64,000 bases of DNA from contig CAMKLG010000001.1 of assembly GCA_946413585.1 (NCBI GenBank), positions 53,906-117,905 on the forward strand. The letters run 5' to 3'. This document shows, piece after piece, positions 27,540-35,123 of the stretch. The position numbers were made by a program, and so were the translations under genes. The stretch's first letter is position 1. Each line of letters starts with the position of its first letter. The notes below the pieces were generated by a model, which did no database searches, was not told the DNA's origin, and saw only the letters and a list, made by a program, of their open reading frames with translations. This stretch comes from an uncultured Bacteroidales bacterium. GTDB taxonomy: Bacteria > Bacteroidota > Bacteroidia > Bacteroidales > WCHB1-69.

Positions 27540-28043
27540 CTATTCGTCCTTATATAACAGATTGTTACCGAATGGATCCAGCTCATGAAGCGACTTCTTA
27601 TCGGGGTTCACCAAGAACGTCATATCCCGCTTTTGGCCATCCGCCTGGAAAGTACCCGTAACCATATACAACAGAATACCTTCGGTTTGCAAATCCCCGT
27701 TGTCCATCAAATCCTCGAAATCTGCCTTTGTACGGCGTATCTCATTGATGTACAATCCGATAATTTCGCGTTTCGCCGAATCGTCCGATTCGTCCCAATA
27801 CATCTGTTCGTACATGCCCTCCATATCCCCCAACAATTCAGAGGTCAACTTGGCATAACTGAATTCCGTGATGGTATCGACACACGTAATCGTCAAATCT
27901 TTATAATCTTTTACTTCTTCATGTTCTAAATAGGCTTTCGCCATCTTTTTCATCTGTCGATTGAGCTTGTTCTGCTCCATTTTCTGACAGCCCGTGAAGA
28001 GGATGAGGATGATGGCAAGGAGGGAAATTAGGGTTCTTTGCAT
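27540..28043 (-). CDS. small lipoprotein of unknown function
   Basis: 167 residues with a clear lipoprotein signal: basic start, hydrophobic stretch and lipobox L-F-T-G-C near residue 19. The mature part is highly charged. An N-terminal amphipathic helix (residues 23-45) is followed by alternating strands and helices, including Y-K-D-L-T-I-T-C-V-D and F-L-V-N-P-D-K. I do not recognise a domain. It directly precedes and touches the radical SAM gene. Location would be the outer membrane or the periplasmic side of the inner membrane. Confidence 0.75.
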   Translation of the reverse strand: MQRTLISLLAIILILFTGCQKMEQNKLNRQMKKMAKAYLEHEEVKDYKDLTITCVDTITEFSYAKLTSELLGDMEGMYEQMYWDESDDSAKREIIGLYINEIRRTKADFEDLMDNGDLQTEGILLYMVTGTFQADGQKRDMTFLVNPDKKSLHELDPFGNNLLYKDE

Positions 28044-28051
28044 GAGGGTGT

Positions 28052-28117
28052 GAGGGGTTTGGGGTTTGGGGTTTAAGGTTTAAGGTTTAAGGTTTAGGGT
28101 TTAAGGTTTAGGGGCGA
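28052..28117 (-). repeat. heptamer tract, CCTTAAA/CCCTAAA/CCCCAAA type (minus strand)
   Basis: About nine 7-bp units (plus strand GGGGTTT, AAGGTTT, AGGGTTT) fill the gap upstream of the lipoprotein gene. No ribosome-binding site can be seen in it. Confidence 0.9.
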
Positions 28118-28140
28118 GGGGCTAAGTCATCTGACAATAG

Positions 28141-29229
28141 CTAAAACACAAAGCCGAATTCGTTCAGATCGATAGGGTCTTTGGTAGAAGGATGGGCCAC
28201 GAAGATGGAACTGGCTTGATACATGTTCACCATACCGAAGTCATGGACGGTTTTGTTGTGCGACAGGGTGACGTGCACGGGTTGCCTGTTGCGCGTCATG
28301 AATCCTGACTGCGGATAGTACCATTCCACTATCTCAACCATTTTCGGGTATTTGGAGCTGAATTCAAGCGTGTAAGCATCTGTCGCAGAACCATCGGTCG
28401 GGATAAGTCCTTTGTTTTCATTAAAATAGAAAGCTGTCATCTGTTCCAATTTGTTGCTTGGCGTCAAATAGAACACATACCGGATCGTGTCGGCGACGGA
28501 GACACCGGTGAAGAGGCTCATGTAGTTGCTTTCCCAGTTTTTGAGTTCCGAAAGCATGATGGCCAGAGCCTCGCCCGTGTAGGGAGTCTCTTGTTCGCCG
28601 GCAACCAGATTGTACTGGTCTTTGCGGCTCTTCATGATGGCATCAGCCGCCTCGCGAGCTTTGTTCTCGAAGCTCTTGGAGACGGTTTTCGTGTGGTTGG
28701 CAGGCACTTGTGTCACCACACCGTCAATGATTTTGGTATCTACAAACGTCTCTTGCTGTTGCGTATAGGAGATGTCCGCGTAGTTTTTGAAGAATTCGGG
28801 AAGTGATGCCGTATATGTTTGATAAGCAGTCAAATATCCGTCTGGATAAGTGGCATTAGCGGAAAGAGGAGCTTTGTTCATGGCTTCGGTCATCACTGGG
28901 TTGGAAGTGAATGCCCGATACATGTTGGACAAGTCGGCCGTTTTCAAAGGCTCAATCTCCACGGAGTTGAGTACGTAATGGGTGCGGTTCTGCTGGATAA
29001 TGTTGGTCAGTCCAAGCAGGCTTTCGGCATAATCCGCGAAGTAGCCACGAACATCCTGCACTTTCGACACACATACGGTTATCTTGAGGGTGGTGGTCGG
29101 GAGTGCGTAGGTTACAGAACCCGTGTATTTTATTTTTTCGGGTTGGTTCCCTAATGGATAGACCTGCACCTGTGCAAACACACTTAAAAACAACAGGTTA
29201 ACAACCAATAATGATACGATTCTTTTCAT
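28141..29229 (-). CDS. DUF4831-like secreted protein
   Basis: 362 residues with a signal peptide (cleavage near V-F-A-Q). The start P-L-G-N-Q-P-E-K-I-K-Y-T-G-S-V-T-Y-A-L-P-T-T and the paired, two-lobe arrangement with a DUF4831-type segment (Y-A-E-S-L-L-G-L-T-N-I and V-E-I-E-P) resemble the DUF4831 family of Bacteroidota periplasmic proteins. The function of that family is unknown. No catalytic motif was seen. The gap to the next upstream gene is 27 bp and holds an ATGAATT heptamer tract, so the two are probably cotranscribed. Confidence 0.65.
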   Translation of the reverse strand: MKRIVSLLVVNLLFLSVFAQVQVYPLGNQPEKIKYTGSVTYALPTTTLKITVCVSKVQDVRGYFADYAESLLGLTNIIQQNRTHYVLNSVEIEPLKTADLSNMYRAFTSNPVMTEAMNKAPLSANATYPDGYLTAYQTYTASLPEFFKNYADISYTQQQETFVDTKIIDGVVTQVPANHTKTVSKSFENKAREAADAIMKSRKDQYNLVAGEQETPYTGEALAIMLSELKNWESNYMSLFTGVSVADTIRYVFYLTPSNKLEQMTAFYFNENKGLIPTDGSATDAYTLEFSSKYPKMVEIVEWYYPQSGFMTRNRQPVHVTLSHNKTVHDFGMVNMYQASSIFVAHPSTKDPIDLNEFGFVF

Positions 29230-29237
29230 TACGAAAT

Positions 29238-29258
29238 ATGAATTATGAATTATGAATT
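29238..29258 (+). repeat. heptamer tract, three perfect ATGAATT units
   Basis: Three exact tandem copies. The last two bases (29257-29258) are part of the TAA stop (29257-29259) of the zinc peptidase on the minus strand. Confidence 0.85.
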
Positions 29259-29949
29259 AATCTCTTCTGCTTCCCAAGAAGATGGAAATGTAATATAGTA
29301 AAGTAGCCAGCGAGGAGATGGCGGCGATGAGGTAGGTGCGAGCAGCCCATTTGAGCGCATCCTTGGCCATGACGGTTTCGTTGCCTGTCGTGATGGCGTT
29401 GCTTTCAAGCCATTCCACGGCGCGTTCGGAGGCGTTGTACTCCACCGGCAGGGTGATGAGTGAGAAGAGGGTGGTGAGGGCGAAGAAGGCGATGCCGAGG
29501 AGCAGCACCCAGCGGCCGACATTGAGCATGTTGAGAGCCATCAGGATGATACCGGCGAGTAGAATCCATTGCGAGAATTGGGAGCCGAACTGCGTGGCGG
29601 GCACCAGCATGGAGCGCATGGTGAGCCAGCGGTAGGCGGTGGCGTGCTGCACGGCGTGCCCGCATTCGTGGGCGGCGACGGCGGCGGAGGCGATGTTGCG
29701 GCCTTCGTAAACGCCTTGGCTGAGGTTGACCGTCTTCTTGGTCGGGTCGTAGTGGTCGGTGAGGAACCCGCCGGTGCAGGTCACCTGCACGTCGTAGATG
29801 CCGTTGTCATGCAGCATCTTCTCGGCCACTTGCTTGCCGGAAAGTCCGCTGCTGAGCGGGGTTTTCGAATATTTTTCAATGCGCGAGGTCAAAGTCTTTT
29901 GAACGATCATGCTCGCGACCATTAATACGATGAAAATGATAAAATACAT
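29257..29949 (-). CDS. membrane zinc metallopeptidase (YugP-like)
   Basis: 230 residues. An N-terminal membrane segment (I-I-F-I-V-L-M-V-A-S-M-I) is followed by a soluble stretch and the zinc motif A-A-H94-E95-C-G-H98-A-V-Q-H. Two or three more hydrophobic segments complete it. This is the Zn_peptidase_2/YugP family of integral-membrane HExxH proteins, whose substrates are unknown. The G-x-Y-E-G-R-N block before the motif is also family-typical. Its stop codon is contributed by the ATGAATT tract. Confidence 0.88.
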   Translation of the reverse strand: MYFIIFIVLMVASMIVQKTLTSRIEKYSKTPLSSGLSGKQVAEKMLHDNGIYDVQVTCTGGFLTDHYDPTKKTVNLSQGVYEGRNIASAAVAAHECGHAVQHATAYRWLTMRSMLVPATQFGSQFSQWILLAGIILMALNMLNVGRWVLLLGIAFFALTTLFSLITLPVEYNASERAVEWLESNAITTGNETVMAKDALKWAARTYLIAAISSLATLLYYISIFLGSRRD

Positions 29950-29952
29950 GTC

Positions 29953-30011
29953 GGTTTAAGGTTTAAGGTTTACTGGTTTATTGGTTTACATGCTTACAAG
30001 CTTACAGGTTT
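29953..30011 (-). repeat. tract of 7-bp then 8-bp units (CGGTTTA, CATGCTTA)
   Basis: Heptamers CGGTTTA, AGGTTTA, AGGTTTA pass into octamer-like units ending GGTTTA or GCTTA on the plus strand. This is the only tract where the period drifts from 7 to 8. Confidence 0.7.
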
Positions 30012-30704
30012 TTAATTCTGTTTCTTTGCAGCTATGGACAGGAACAGTCCGAGGATGACGCTACAGAAGGCGGCGAAGAGGACTTGGAGATCCTGCGGGA
30101 GGCAGAAGGTGAGCGTATGGGCGGGAATCCAGAACAGCGGGATAGTCTTCTTGAAGACGAAGCCCCACTGCACGCCCCAGTCCATCTCGCAGATGTGGCG
30201 TTTGACGGCCACGGGTTTGAAGAGAGCGGAGAAAGCACCGCCGTGCTCGTTGATGTGCATGTCGGAGATTTTATGGACGGTCATGAAGACGGGCGCGAAG
30301 GAGGTGTTCATCATCGTGCTGATGCAGAAGGCACCGAGCAGTTTCATCCACGACATCGGGCCGGACATGGCGGCAGAGACACCGCTGAAGGCGGCGTAAC
30401 GTTCCATGAACGCAGGGATGCCGAGACGGAAGACACTCATCGCCAAGGCGATCCACATACCGAGAATGCCCCAGACGACAAATTTCGGGGCAAGTCCGAA
30501 ACCTTTATGATAGTATTCGCCTGTTTTCACACGGCTCCCCAACATCTCGCCAAACATAGCCAAGATGCCGAATTTCAAAAAGGCCATCCATAACGGAAAA
30601 CACTGATTTGCAGTACAATATGCGTCATAAACACTGTCAAAAAGAAAGAATGGCAGCAAGCAAAGAACAATAATAATGATTACAAGAATGTCTGATTTCT
30701 TCAT
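30012..30704 (-). CDS. multi-pass membrane protein, Mpv17/PMP22-like C-terminus
   Basis: 230 residues with about five hydrophobic segments (residues near 7-22, 38-53, 74-92, 115-140 and 208-226). The C-terminal part (K-K-T-I-P-L-F-W-I-P-A-H, then L-P-Q-D-L-Q-V-L-F-A-A and G-L-F-L-S) has the layout of the Mpv17/PMP22 signature (W-P-x-W ... V-P-x-x-x-R ... W-N-x-x-L-S), though the key Asn and Arg are replaced. I treat this as resemblance only. It is the first gene of the leftward group, with a -7 box 26 bp upstream. Confidence 0.6.
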   Translation of the reverse strand: MKKSDILVIIIIVLCLLPFFLFDSVYDAYCTANQCFPLWMAFLKFGILAMFGEMLGSRVKTGEYYHKGFGLAPKFVVWGILGMWIALAMSVFRLGIPAFMERYAAFSGVSAAMSGPMSWMKLLGAFCISTMMNTSFAPVFMTVHKISDMHINEHGGAFSALFKPVAVKRHICEMDWGVQWGFVFKKTIPLFWIPAHTLTFCLPQDLQVLFAAFCSVILGLFLSIAAKKQN

Positions 30705-30729
30705 ACTTTAGTTTTAGATTTTGCGGCGG

Positions 30730-30737
30730 CAAAGGTA
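30730..30737 (-). promoter_or_regulatory. -7 promoter box TACCTTTG for the leftward membrane-protein group
   Basis: It fits TAnnTTTG, 26 bp before the start codon on the minus strand. Confidence 0.7.
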
Positions 30738-30895
30738 TAAAATTATATTGAATTTTTATGCGAAGCATAAGAATAAAAATTGTAATTTCGCGGCGGAGAA
30801 GAAAATTGGATTTTAACCTAAGAAAAAAATGGAAATTGTTTGCAACGTTTCGGCATTTTTTTCGTTAGGCAGTAAAAGATGAAAATATTGAAATT

Positions 30896-33097
30896 ATGAA
30901 AAAGATAGCTTTTTTCGCAGTCATTTGCTTTTTATCCGTCAGCCTAGGCATGGCACAATATGCCCCATGGACACCCGCACAGGGCCCACTTAATTTCATG
31001 ACTTTGGACTTCCAGAACCATCATTATGTCCGGGCGTCAACAGCCTCTTCGGCAAATAATTACGAATCTTCATCAGGTATCTCCTCCCATAACGGATACT
31101 ATTCACACAAGCTCATCACCAATCAATCCCCAGACCCGTGCCGTTGTTACCAAGTGGGGAACCAATACCCACACGAAAACTACCTGCCCATCTCTTGGTC
31201 AGGTGTGACATCTGAGAATTTAGACACGGTGATCATGGTGGGGTGCAACAATTGCTCCAACGGCTGTACCCCTTGCGCCGACAACTCTCAGCTGGAATAC
31301 TGGTTCTATCCCCAACCCGAAGAGAGCACGCTACTGGTCTATTTCTCTTTTGCTGAGGAAGATGTCACTTCCCACTCTGCCGATGTAAACCCTCGATTCT
31401 ACATTGAAGTGATCGACGGTGTGACGGGACAATTGATTCCGAGCGGTTACTACAGACGAGCCAATGGCTCCATCAACACGGCTTGGCCTTACAATCGTTT
31501 CCTCGCAGTGCCGAGCGGCTCTTCCTCCAGCCAAGACACGCACACGGCTCCCGACGAATATGGCATCAGCACCTACTACTGGGCGTACCCTGAGGCCACT
31601 CCCACAACCTTCCCGTTCCGCAAATGCCCGCCCAGCCAAAGTAGCGGACTTTCGTCCTACGACGTTGGTTGGTTCGAATACAAACCCGTGGCTTTCGACC
31701 TGAGCGACTATGCCGCTCAAGGAAAATCCGTGAAATTGCGCATCCGAGTCAGAGCATGCGAATACATGTACCATTGGGCTTACTGTCTCTTTGCCGCCAA
31801 AATGATCCCCGGTGCCATCCATGTCGATGCATGCGGTGAAGAACCCGTTCAGCTTTCCGTGCCATGGGGTTTCCTGGAACAAACCTACGAATGGCACTAT
31901 GGCTATGACTCCCTGGATGCCTGCAACCGCATTCTCGACTTCGATCAACCTGGCATCAGCGGCACCATTTATAAAGTCTCCCTGGATCGTAATCAGGCCA
32001 GAATCTGGCCTTATTACCGCTGCGAGATGAAGTCCTACACGGGCGTCCCCTTCGTTTACGAAGCACACATCAAATCCTATTATCTGGATGCTAACTTCGG
32101 ATATGAGCAGTTGTTCAACAATTGCGACTTGACGGTTCACTTCATTGACTCCAGCGATATCTTTGTCATCACCCCGCCCACTCAACAAGGCGGCACGGAA
32201 GACACTGTCCGACAACAAACGCAACTCATCCAGTGGCTGGTGAAAAGACGTGACAACAATGCGTTCATTCCCTTCGCAGAAAACACCCTCGATCCCGTCT
32301 TGACCTTTGACAACAGCACGATATCAGAAAATGGCGAGGCCACTGTTCGGATTATTATCCAAGACTCCGCCAGAATCTGCGTCGATACAATAGACAAAGT
32401 CATCCATCTTGACATGACGGCCATCGACAACTCCACAGCGGTGGATACCGTTTCCACCTGCGAGGAAAAACTTCCTTACGTCTATGATTCCCAATATTTT
32501 GGAGAATCTCAGACATGGTCCACAGAAGGCACTCGCCGCGTCAATTACGAAGCACTGGCCTGGAACGGTTGCGACAGTCTGGTGGATGTCACCTTGATCG
32601 TGCGCAAACCCAAGGTGGAAATCGCCTTTGATTTGGACTACTGTGACGCCTTCACCACCACCCTCTCCGCCGAATCAGAAGACGACATCGCACAATACAA
32701 ATGGAGCACTGGCGAAACTACCCCAACCATCACCATCACTTCTCCTGGCACTTATTCTGTGGAAATCCAAAATGAAGATGGATGTTCCGCTACCAACACC
32801 ATCACCATTCCGGCTTGCAAGCCCTTCCTGAATCTCCCCAACTCCATAACCCCCAGTAATTTGGACGGTGTCAACGACTACTTCTACATTCCGCAAAGAA
32901 GCCTCATCCAAGAGTTGGAATTCACCGTTTTCAACCGCAATGGCGAAATAGTTTACCATACTACCAACAAAGATTTCGAATGGAACGGTTCTGTCAACGG
33001 CAAACTGATGGTCGGCTCCACCTTCTCCTACACCCTCCATATCACCGACTACGAGGGCGTTTCCTCCACACATAAGGGATCGATAACGGTGTTGTAA
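30896..33097 (+). CDS. T9SS type B secreted surface protein
   Basis: 733 residues with a signal peptide (cleavage after G-M-A-Q). The N-terminal half is rich in Cys, Tyr and Trp (C-N-N-C-S-N-G-C-T-P-C) and looks like a beta-rich ectodomain. The middle contains repeats with D-T-V-S-T-C-E, then an Ig-like module (Y-K-W-S-T-G-E-T-T-P-T-I). The last 90 residues (L-P-N-S-I-T-P-S-N-L-D-G-V-N-D ... G-S-I-T-V-L) are a type B T9SS C-terminal domain. The product is predicted to be exported across the outer membrane. No enzyme motif was seen. The Cys-rich stretch is unusual beside the other surface proteins here. It precedes a second T9SS gene by 22 bp. Confidence 0.85.
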   Translation: MKKIAFFAVICFLSVSLGMAQYAPWTPAQGPLNFMTLDFQNHHYVRASTASSANNYESSSGISSHNGYYSHKLITNQSPDPCRCYQVGNQYPHENYLPISWSGVTSENLDTVIMVGCNNCSNGCTPCADNSQLEYWFYPQPEESTLLVYFSFAEEDVTSHSADVNPRFYIEVIDGVTGQLIPSGYYRRANGSINTAWPYNRFLAVPSGSSSSQDTHTAPDEYGISTYYWAYPEATPTTFPFRKCPPSQSSGLSSYDVGWFEYKPVAFDLSDYAAQGKSVKLRIRVRACEYMYHWAYCLFAAKMIPGAIHVDACGEEPVQLSVPWGFLEQTYEWHYGYDSLDACNRILDFDQPGISGTIYKVSLDRNQARIWPYYRCEMKSYTGVPFVYEAHIKSYYLDANFGYEQLFNNCDLTVHFIDSSDIFVITPPTQQGGTEDTVRQQTQLIQWLVKRRDNNAFIPFAENTLDPVLTFDNSTISENGEATVRIIIQDSARICVDTIDKVIHLDMTAIDNSTAVDTVSTCEEKLPYVYDSQYFGESQTWSTEGTRRVNYEALAWNGCDSLVDVTLIVRKPKVEIAFDLDYCDAFTTTLSAESEDDIAQYKWSTGETTPTITITSPGTYSVEIQNEDGCSATNTITIPACKPFLNLPNSITPSNLDGVNDYFYIPQRSLIQELEFTVFNRNGEIVYHTTNKDFEWNGSVNGKLMVGSTFSYTLHITDYEGVSSTHKGSITVL

Positions 33098-33119
33098 ATC
33101 TATTTTTAAGTTCAAGAAT

Positions 33120-34085
33120 ATGAAAAAAGTTTTAGCAGTTTTATTGATTTTAAGCGGTTTTGCGACCTTGAGCGCGCAAAACACCCTCAACAATGGAGAT
33201 TTCGAAACGTGGTCTTTCGGAAAAGCCGTGGGTTGGACAGCTGGTATTCATGGCACCATTACCTCCATTGTCAATATTCCTGTAGAGGTGAATTTCGGCT
33301 CACAAACCACAGACTCCCATAATGGCAATTATGCCATGAAATTGGAGCCTTCCCAATTCACGATCCCTACTCTTGGATACTCCATCCCGCTTCCTGGCAT
33401 TCTGCAAGTGGGCGAATCCGATGGCTTTTCCATTCCTTTTGAGGATCTTTTGGCCATCATACAAGCTATCCAGGACACCACAGGCACAGGTTTCGACCCC
33501 GACAACATGTCATCTCTGGTATCCCTGGCCAAGATCTTCTCACCCGGCATCCCCTGCACCCAAACGCCAGGAGCCGTGACGATGTGGGTCAAATATCAAC
33601 CCGTGGAAGAGGATGAGATGCTGGTTTTGGCTATGACTAAGCAAAACGGCACTCCTGTGAGCTACGCCTACAACACTTACGGCTCACTAAACCCTGACGG
33701 TTATCAGCAAATCGCACTCAATTTTGATAATCCCGGCGCAGCCTGCGACTCCATCATGATCGTAGTGATATCTTCCACCAGCATGGGCGGTGGTTCAATT
33801 CTGTATGTGGACGATGTCAAACTGATGCAAGAAGTGGCCGTTCCCGTTGTGGAGACGGAGCGCGAAACCGTATATCCCAACCCGGCTTCCGATGTGCTTT
33901 ATTTCCAAGCAAATACCGACAAACAATACCAGTGGTCATTGCGCGATTTAACAGGCAGAACGCTGGATTCTGGCAATGCGGTCGGCAAAACCAGCCTGAA
34001 TGTCAAAAAGTACCCTGCTGGCATCTATATGCTGACTTTCAACGTGAACGGTTCTGAAAAGACCCGGAAAGTGGTGATTCGCTAA
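33120..34085 (+). CDS. T9SS type A secreted protein with PCMD-like beta-sandwich
   Basis: 321 residues with a signal peptide (cleavage after L-S-A-Q). N-N-G-D-F-E-T-W-S opens a beta-sandwich of the carbohydrate-binding/PCMD style (S-H-N-G-N-Y-A-M-K-L and I-L-Y-V-D-D-V-K-L). A type A T9SS sorting domain (Y-P-N-P-A-S-D-V-L-Y-F ... T-R-K-V-V-I-R) ends it. It may bind glycans, but no substrate is shown. Its stop codon overlaps the start of the dihydrouridine synthase by one base (TAATG), so the two are translationally linked even though their jobs differ. Confidence 0.85.
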   Translation: MKKVLAVLLILSGFATLSAQNTLNNGDFETWSFGKAVGWTAGIHGTITSIVNIPVEVNFGSQTTDSHNGNYAMKLEPSQFTIPTLGYSIPLPGILQVGESDGFSIPFEDLLAIIQAIQDTTGTGFDPDNMSSLVSLAKIFSPGIPCTQTPGAVTMWVKYQPVEEDEMLVLAMTKQNGTPVSYAYNTYGSLNPDGYQQIALNFDNPGAACDSIMIVVISSTSMGGGSILYVDDVKLMQEVAVPVVETERETVYPNPASDVLYFQANTDKQYQWSLRDLTGRTLDSGNAVGKTSLNVKKYPAGIYMLTFNVNGSEKTRKVVIR

Positions 34086-35044
34086 TGGCACCGAAACTCT
34101 GGTTAGCCCCTTTGCACGGGATCACTTCCCGTACGTTCAGAAACACACTATGCCGTCATTTTGGCGGCATAGATTTTTTTATGTCCCCATTCCTACCCGT
34201 GCAATCCGCCGGAAAATTCCGCCCGAAGGTATGGCAGGACATCCTCCCCGAAAACAACACCGCCCTTCCGCTCACCCCGCAACTGATGGGCAATCAACCT
34301 CAGCAGTTCGTGGACACGATGAAAATGCTACACGAACAGTTTGGATACGAGCATTTTAACATCAACATCGGTTGCCCCTCCTCCCCCGTCGTACGGCACA
34401 CGCGCGGCTGCGGGCTTATGCCCCACCCCGACATCGTGGAACAAATGGTGGCCGCCATTACCAAAGAAACACCGTTTCAGGTCTCCTTGAAGATGCGCCT
34501 CGGACTGCACCACCCCGACGAAGGACGTGCTTTATTGCAACGTCTGAACCCCTATCCTCTGGATTTTCTGGTCATCCATCCTCGTTTAGGCGATGAACTC
34601 TATGAGGGGAAACCTCATTGGGACATTTTCGAGGAATTCTGCAGCATAACCCGGCATAAAATCATCTATAGCGGCGATATTTTCACCAAAGAAGACTATT
34701 TGACACTCTCCGAACGATTTCCTAATGTGGAAGCTTGGATGTTAGGTCGCGGGTTGCTTCAAAATCCGTTTTTGGCAGAAGAGATTAAAGGTCAAGAAGT
34801 TGGCGACAAGAACAGTCGTTTTCTCGCTTTCTATCAGAATCTTATCGATGATTTATTACCCATCCGCGGAGAATCCGGCACACTGGCGAATCTGAAAGAA
34901 CTATGGCACTATTTCGCAATTTTCGCACAAATGCCCGACGAGAAATTGCAGCAATCGTTGCGGATTTGCGATTTACAGGAATTCATGGCCTTTGTAGGGG
35001 CGAATAATTATTCGCCCCTACAGCATTGCCCCAACGGAAAATAA
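34085..35044 (+). CDS. tRNA-dihydrouridine synthase
   Basis: 319 residues with a TIM-barrel FMN enzyme pattern. L-A-P-L-H-G-I-T opens the barrel, and N-I-N-I-G-C-P-S-S-P-V-V carries the catalytic Cys. L-K-M-R-L-G is the FMN/catalytic Lys block. I-I-Y-S-G-D-I-F and M-L-G-R-G-L-L-Q-N-P-F bind the phosphate. It reduces specific uridines in tRNA D-loops using NADPH. The type (DusA/B/C) is unclear. The C-terminal residues V-G-A-N-N-Y-S-P-L are read from a perfect 28-bp palindrome inserted near the 3' end, so the natural C-terminus has probably been replaced. Confidence 0.9.
   Translation: MAPKLWLAPLHGITSRTFRNTLCRHFGGIDFFMSPFLPVQSAGKFRPKVWQDILPENNTALPLTPQLMGNQPQQFVDTMKMLHEQFGYEHFNINIGCPSSPVVRHTRGCGLMPHPDIVEQMVAAITKETPFQVSLKMRLGLHHPDEGRALLQRLNPYPLDFLVIHPRLGDELYEGKPHWDIFEEFCSITRHKIIYSGDIFTKEDYLTLSERFPNVEAWMLGRGLLQNPFLAEEIKGQEVGDKNSRFLAFYQNLIDDLLPIRGESGTLANLKELWHYFAIFAQMPDEKLQQSLRICDLQEFMAFVGANNYSPLQHCPNGK
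34994..35021. repeat. perfect 28-bp palindrome (arms GTAGGGGCGAATAA) inside the dihydrouridine synthase gene
   Basis: The 14-bp arms match perfectly and meet without a spacer. It is read in frame as V-G-A-N-N-Y-S-P-L. The outer GTAGGG...CCCTAC ends are shared with other palindromes of the window. Confidence 0.92.
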
Positions 35045-35047
35045 ATG

Positions 35048-35055
35048 TATATTTG
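35048..35055 (+). promoter_or_regulatory. -7 promoter box TATATTTG for the CHB_HEX-repeat protein
   Basis: It fits TAnnTTTG and gives a leader of about 60 bases that is very AT-rich before the ATG. Confidence 0.6.
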
Positions 35056-35123
35056 CCGTGGAGAATAATCTCTCCATAATTTGCATAATTATTTGGAATT
35101 CAAACAATTAAATACAAAAAAAT

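Noticed and set aside
31331..32224. A 297-residue minus-strand frame opposite the type B surface protein
   Set aside because: No family motifs, and the plus-strand frame is continuous with signal peptide and sorting domain.
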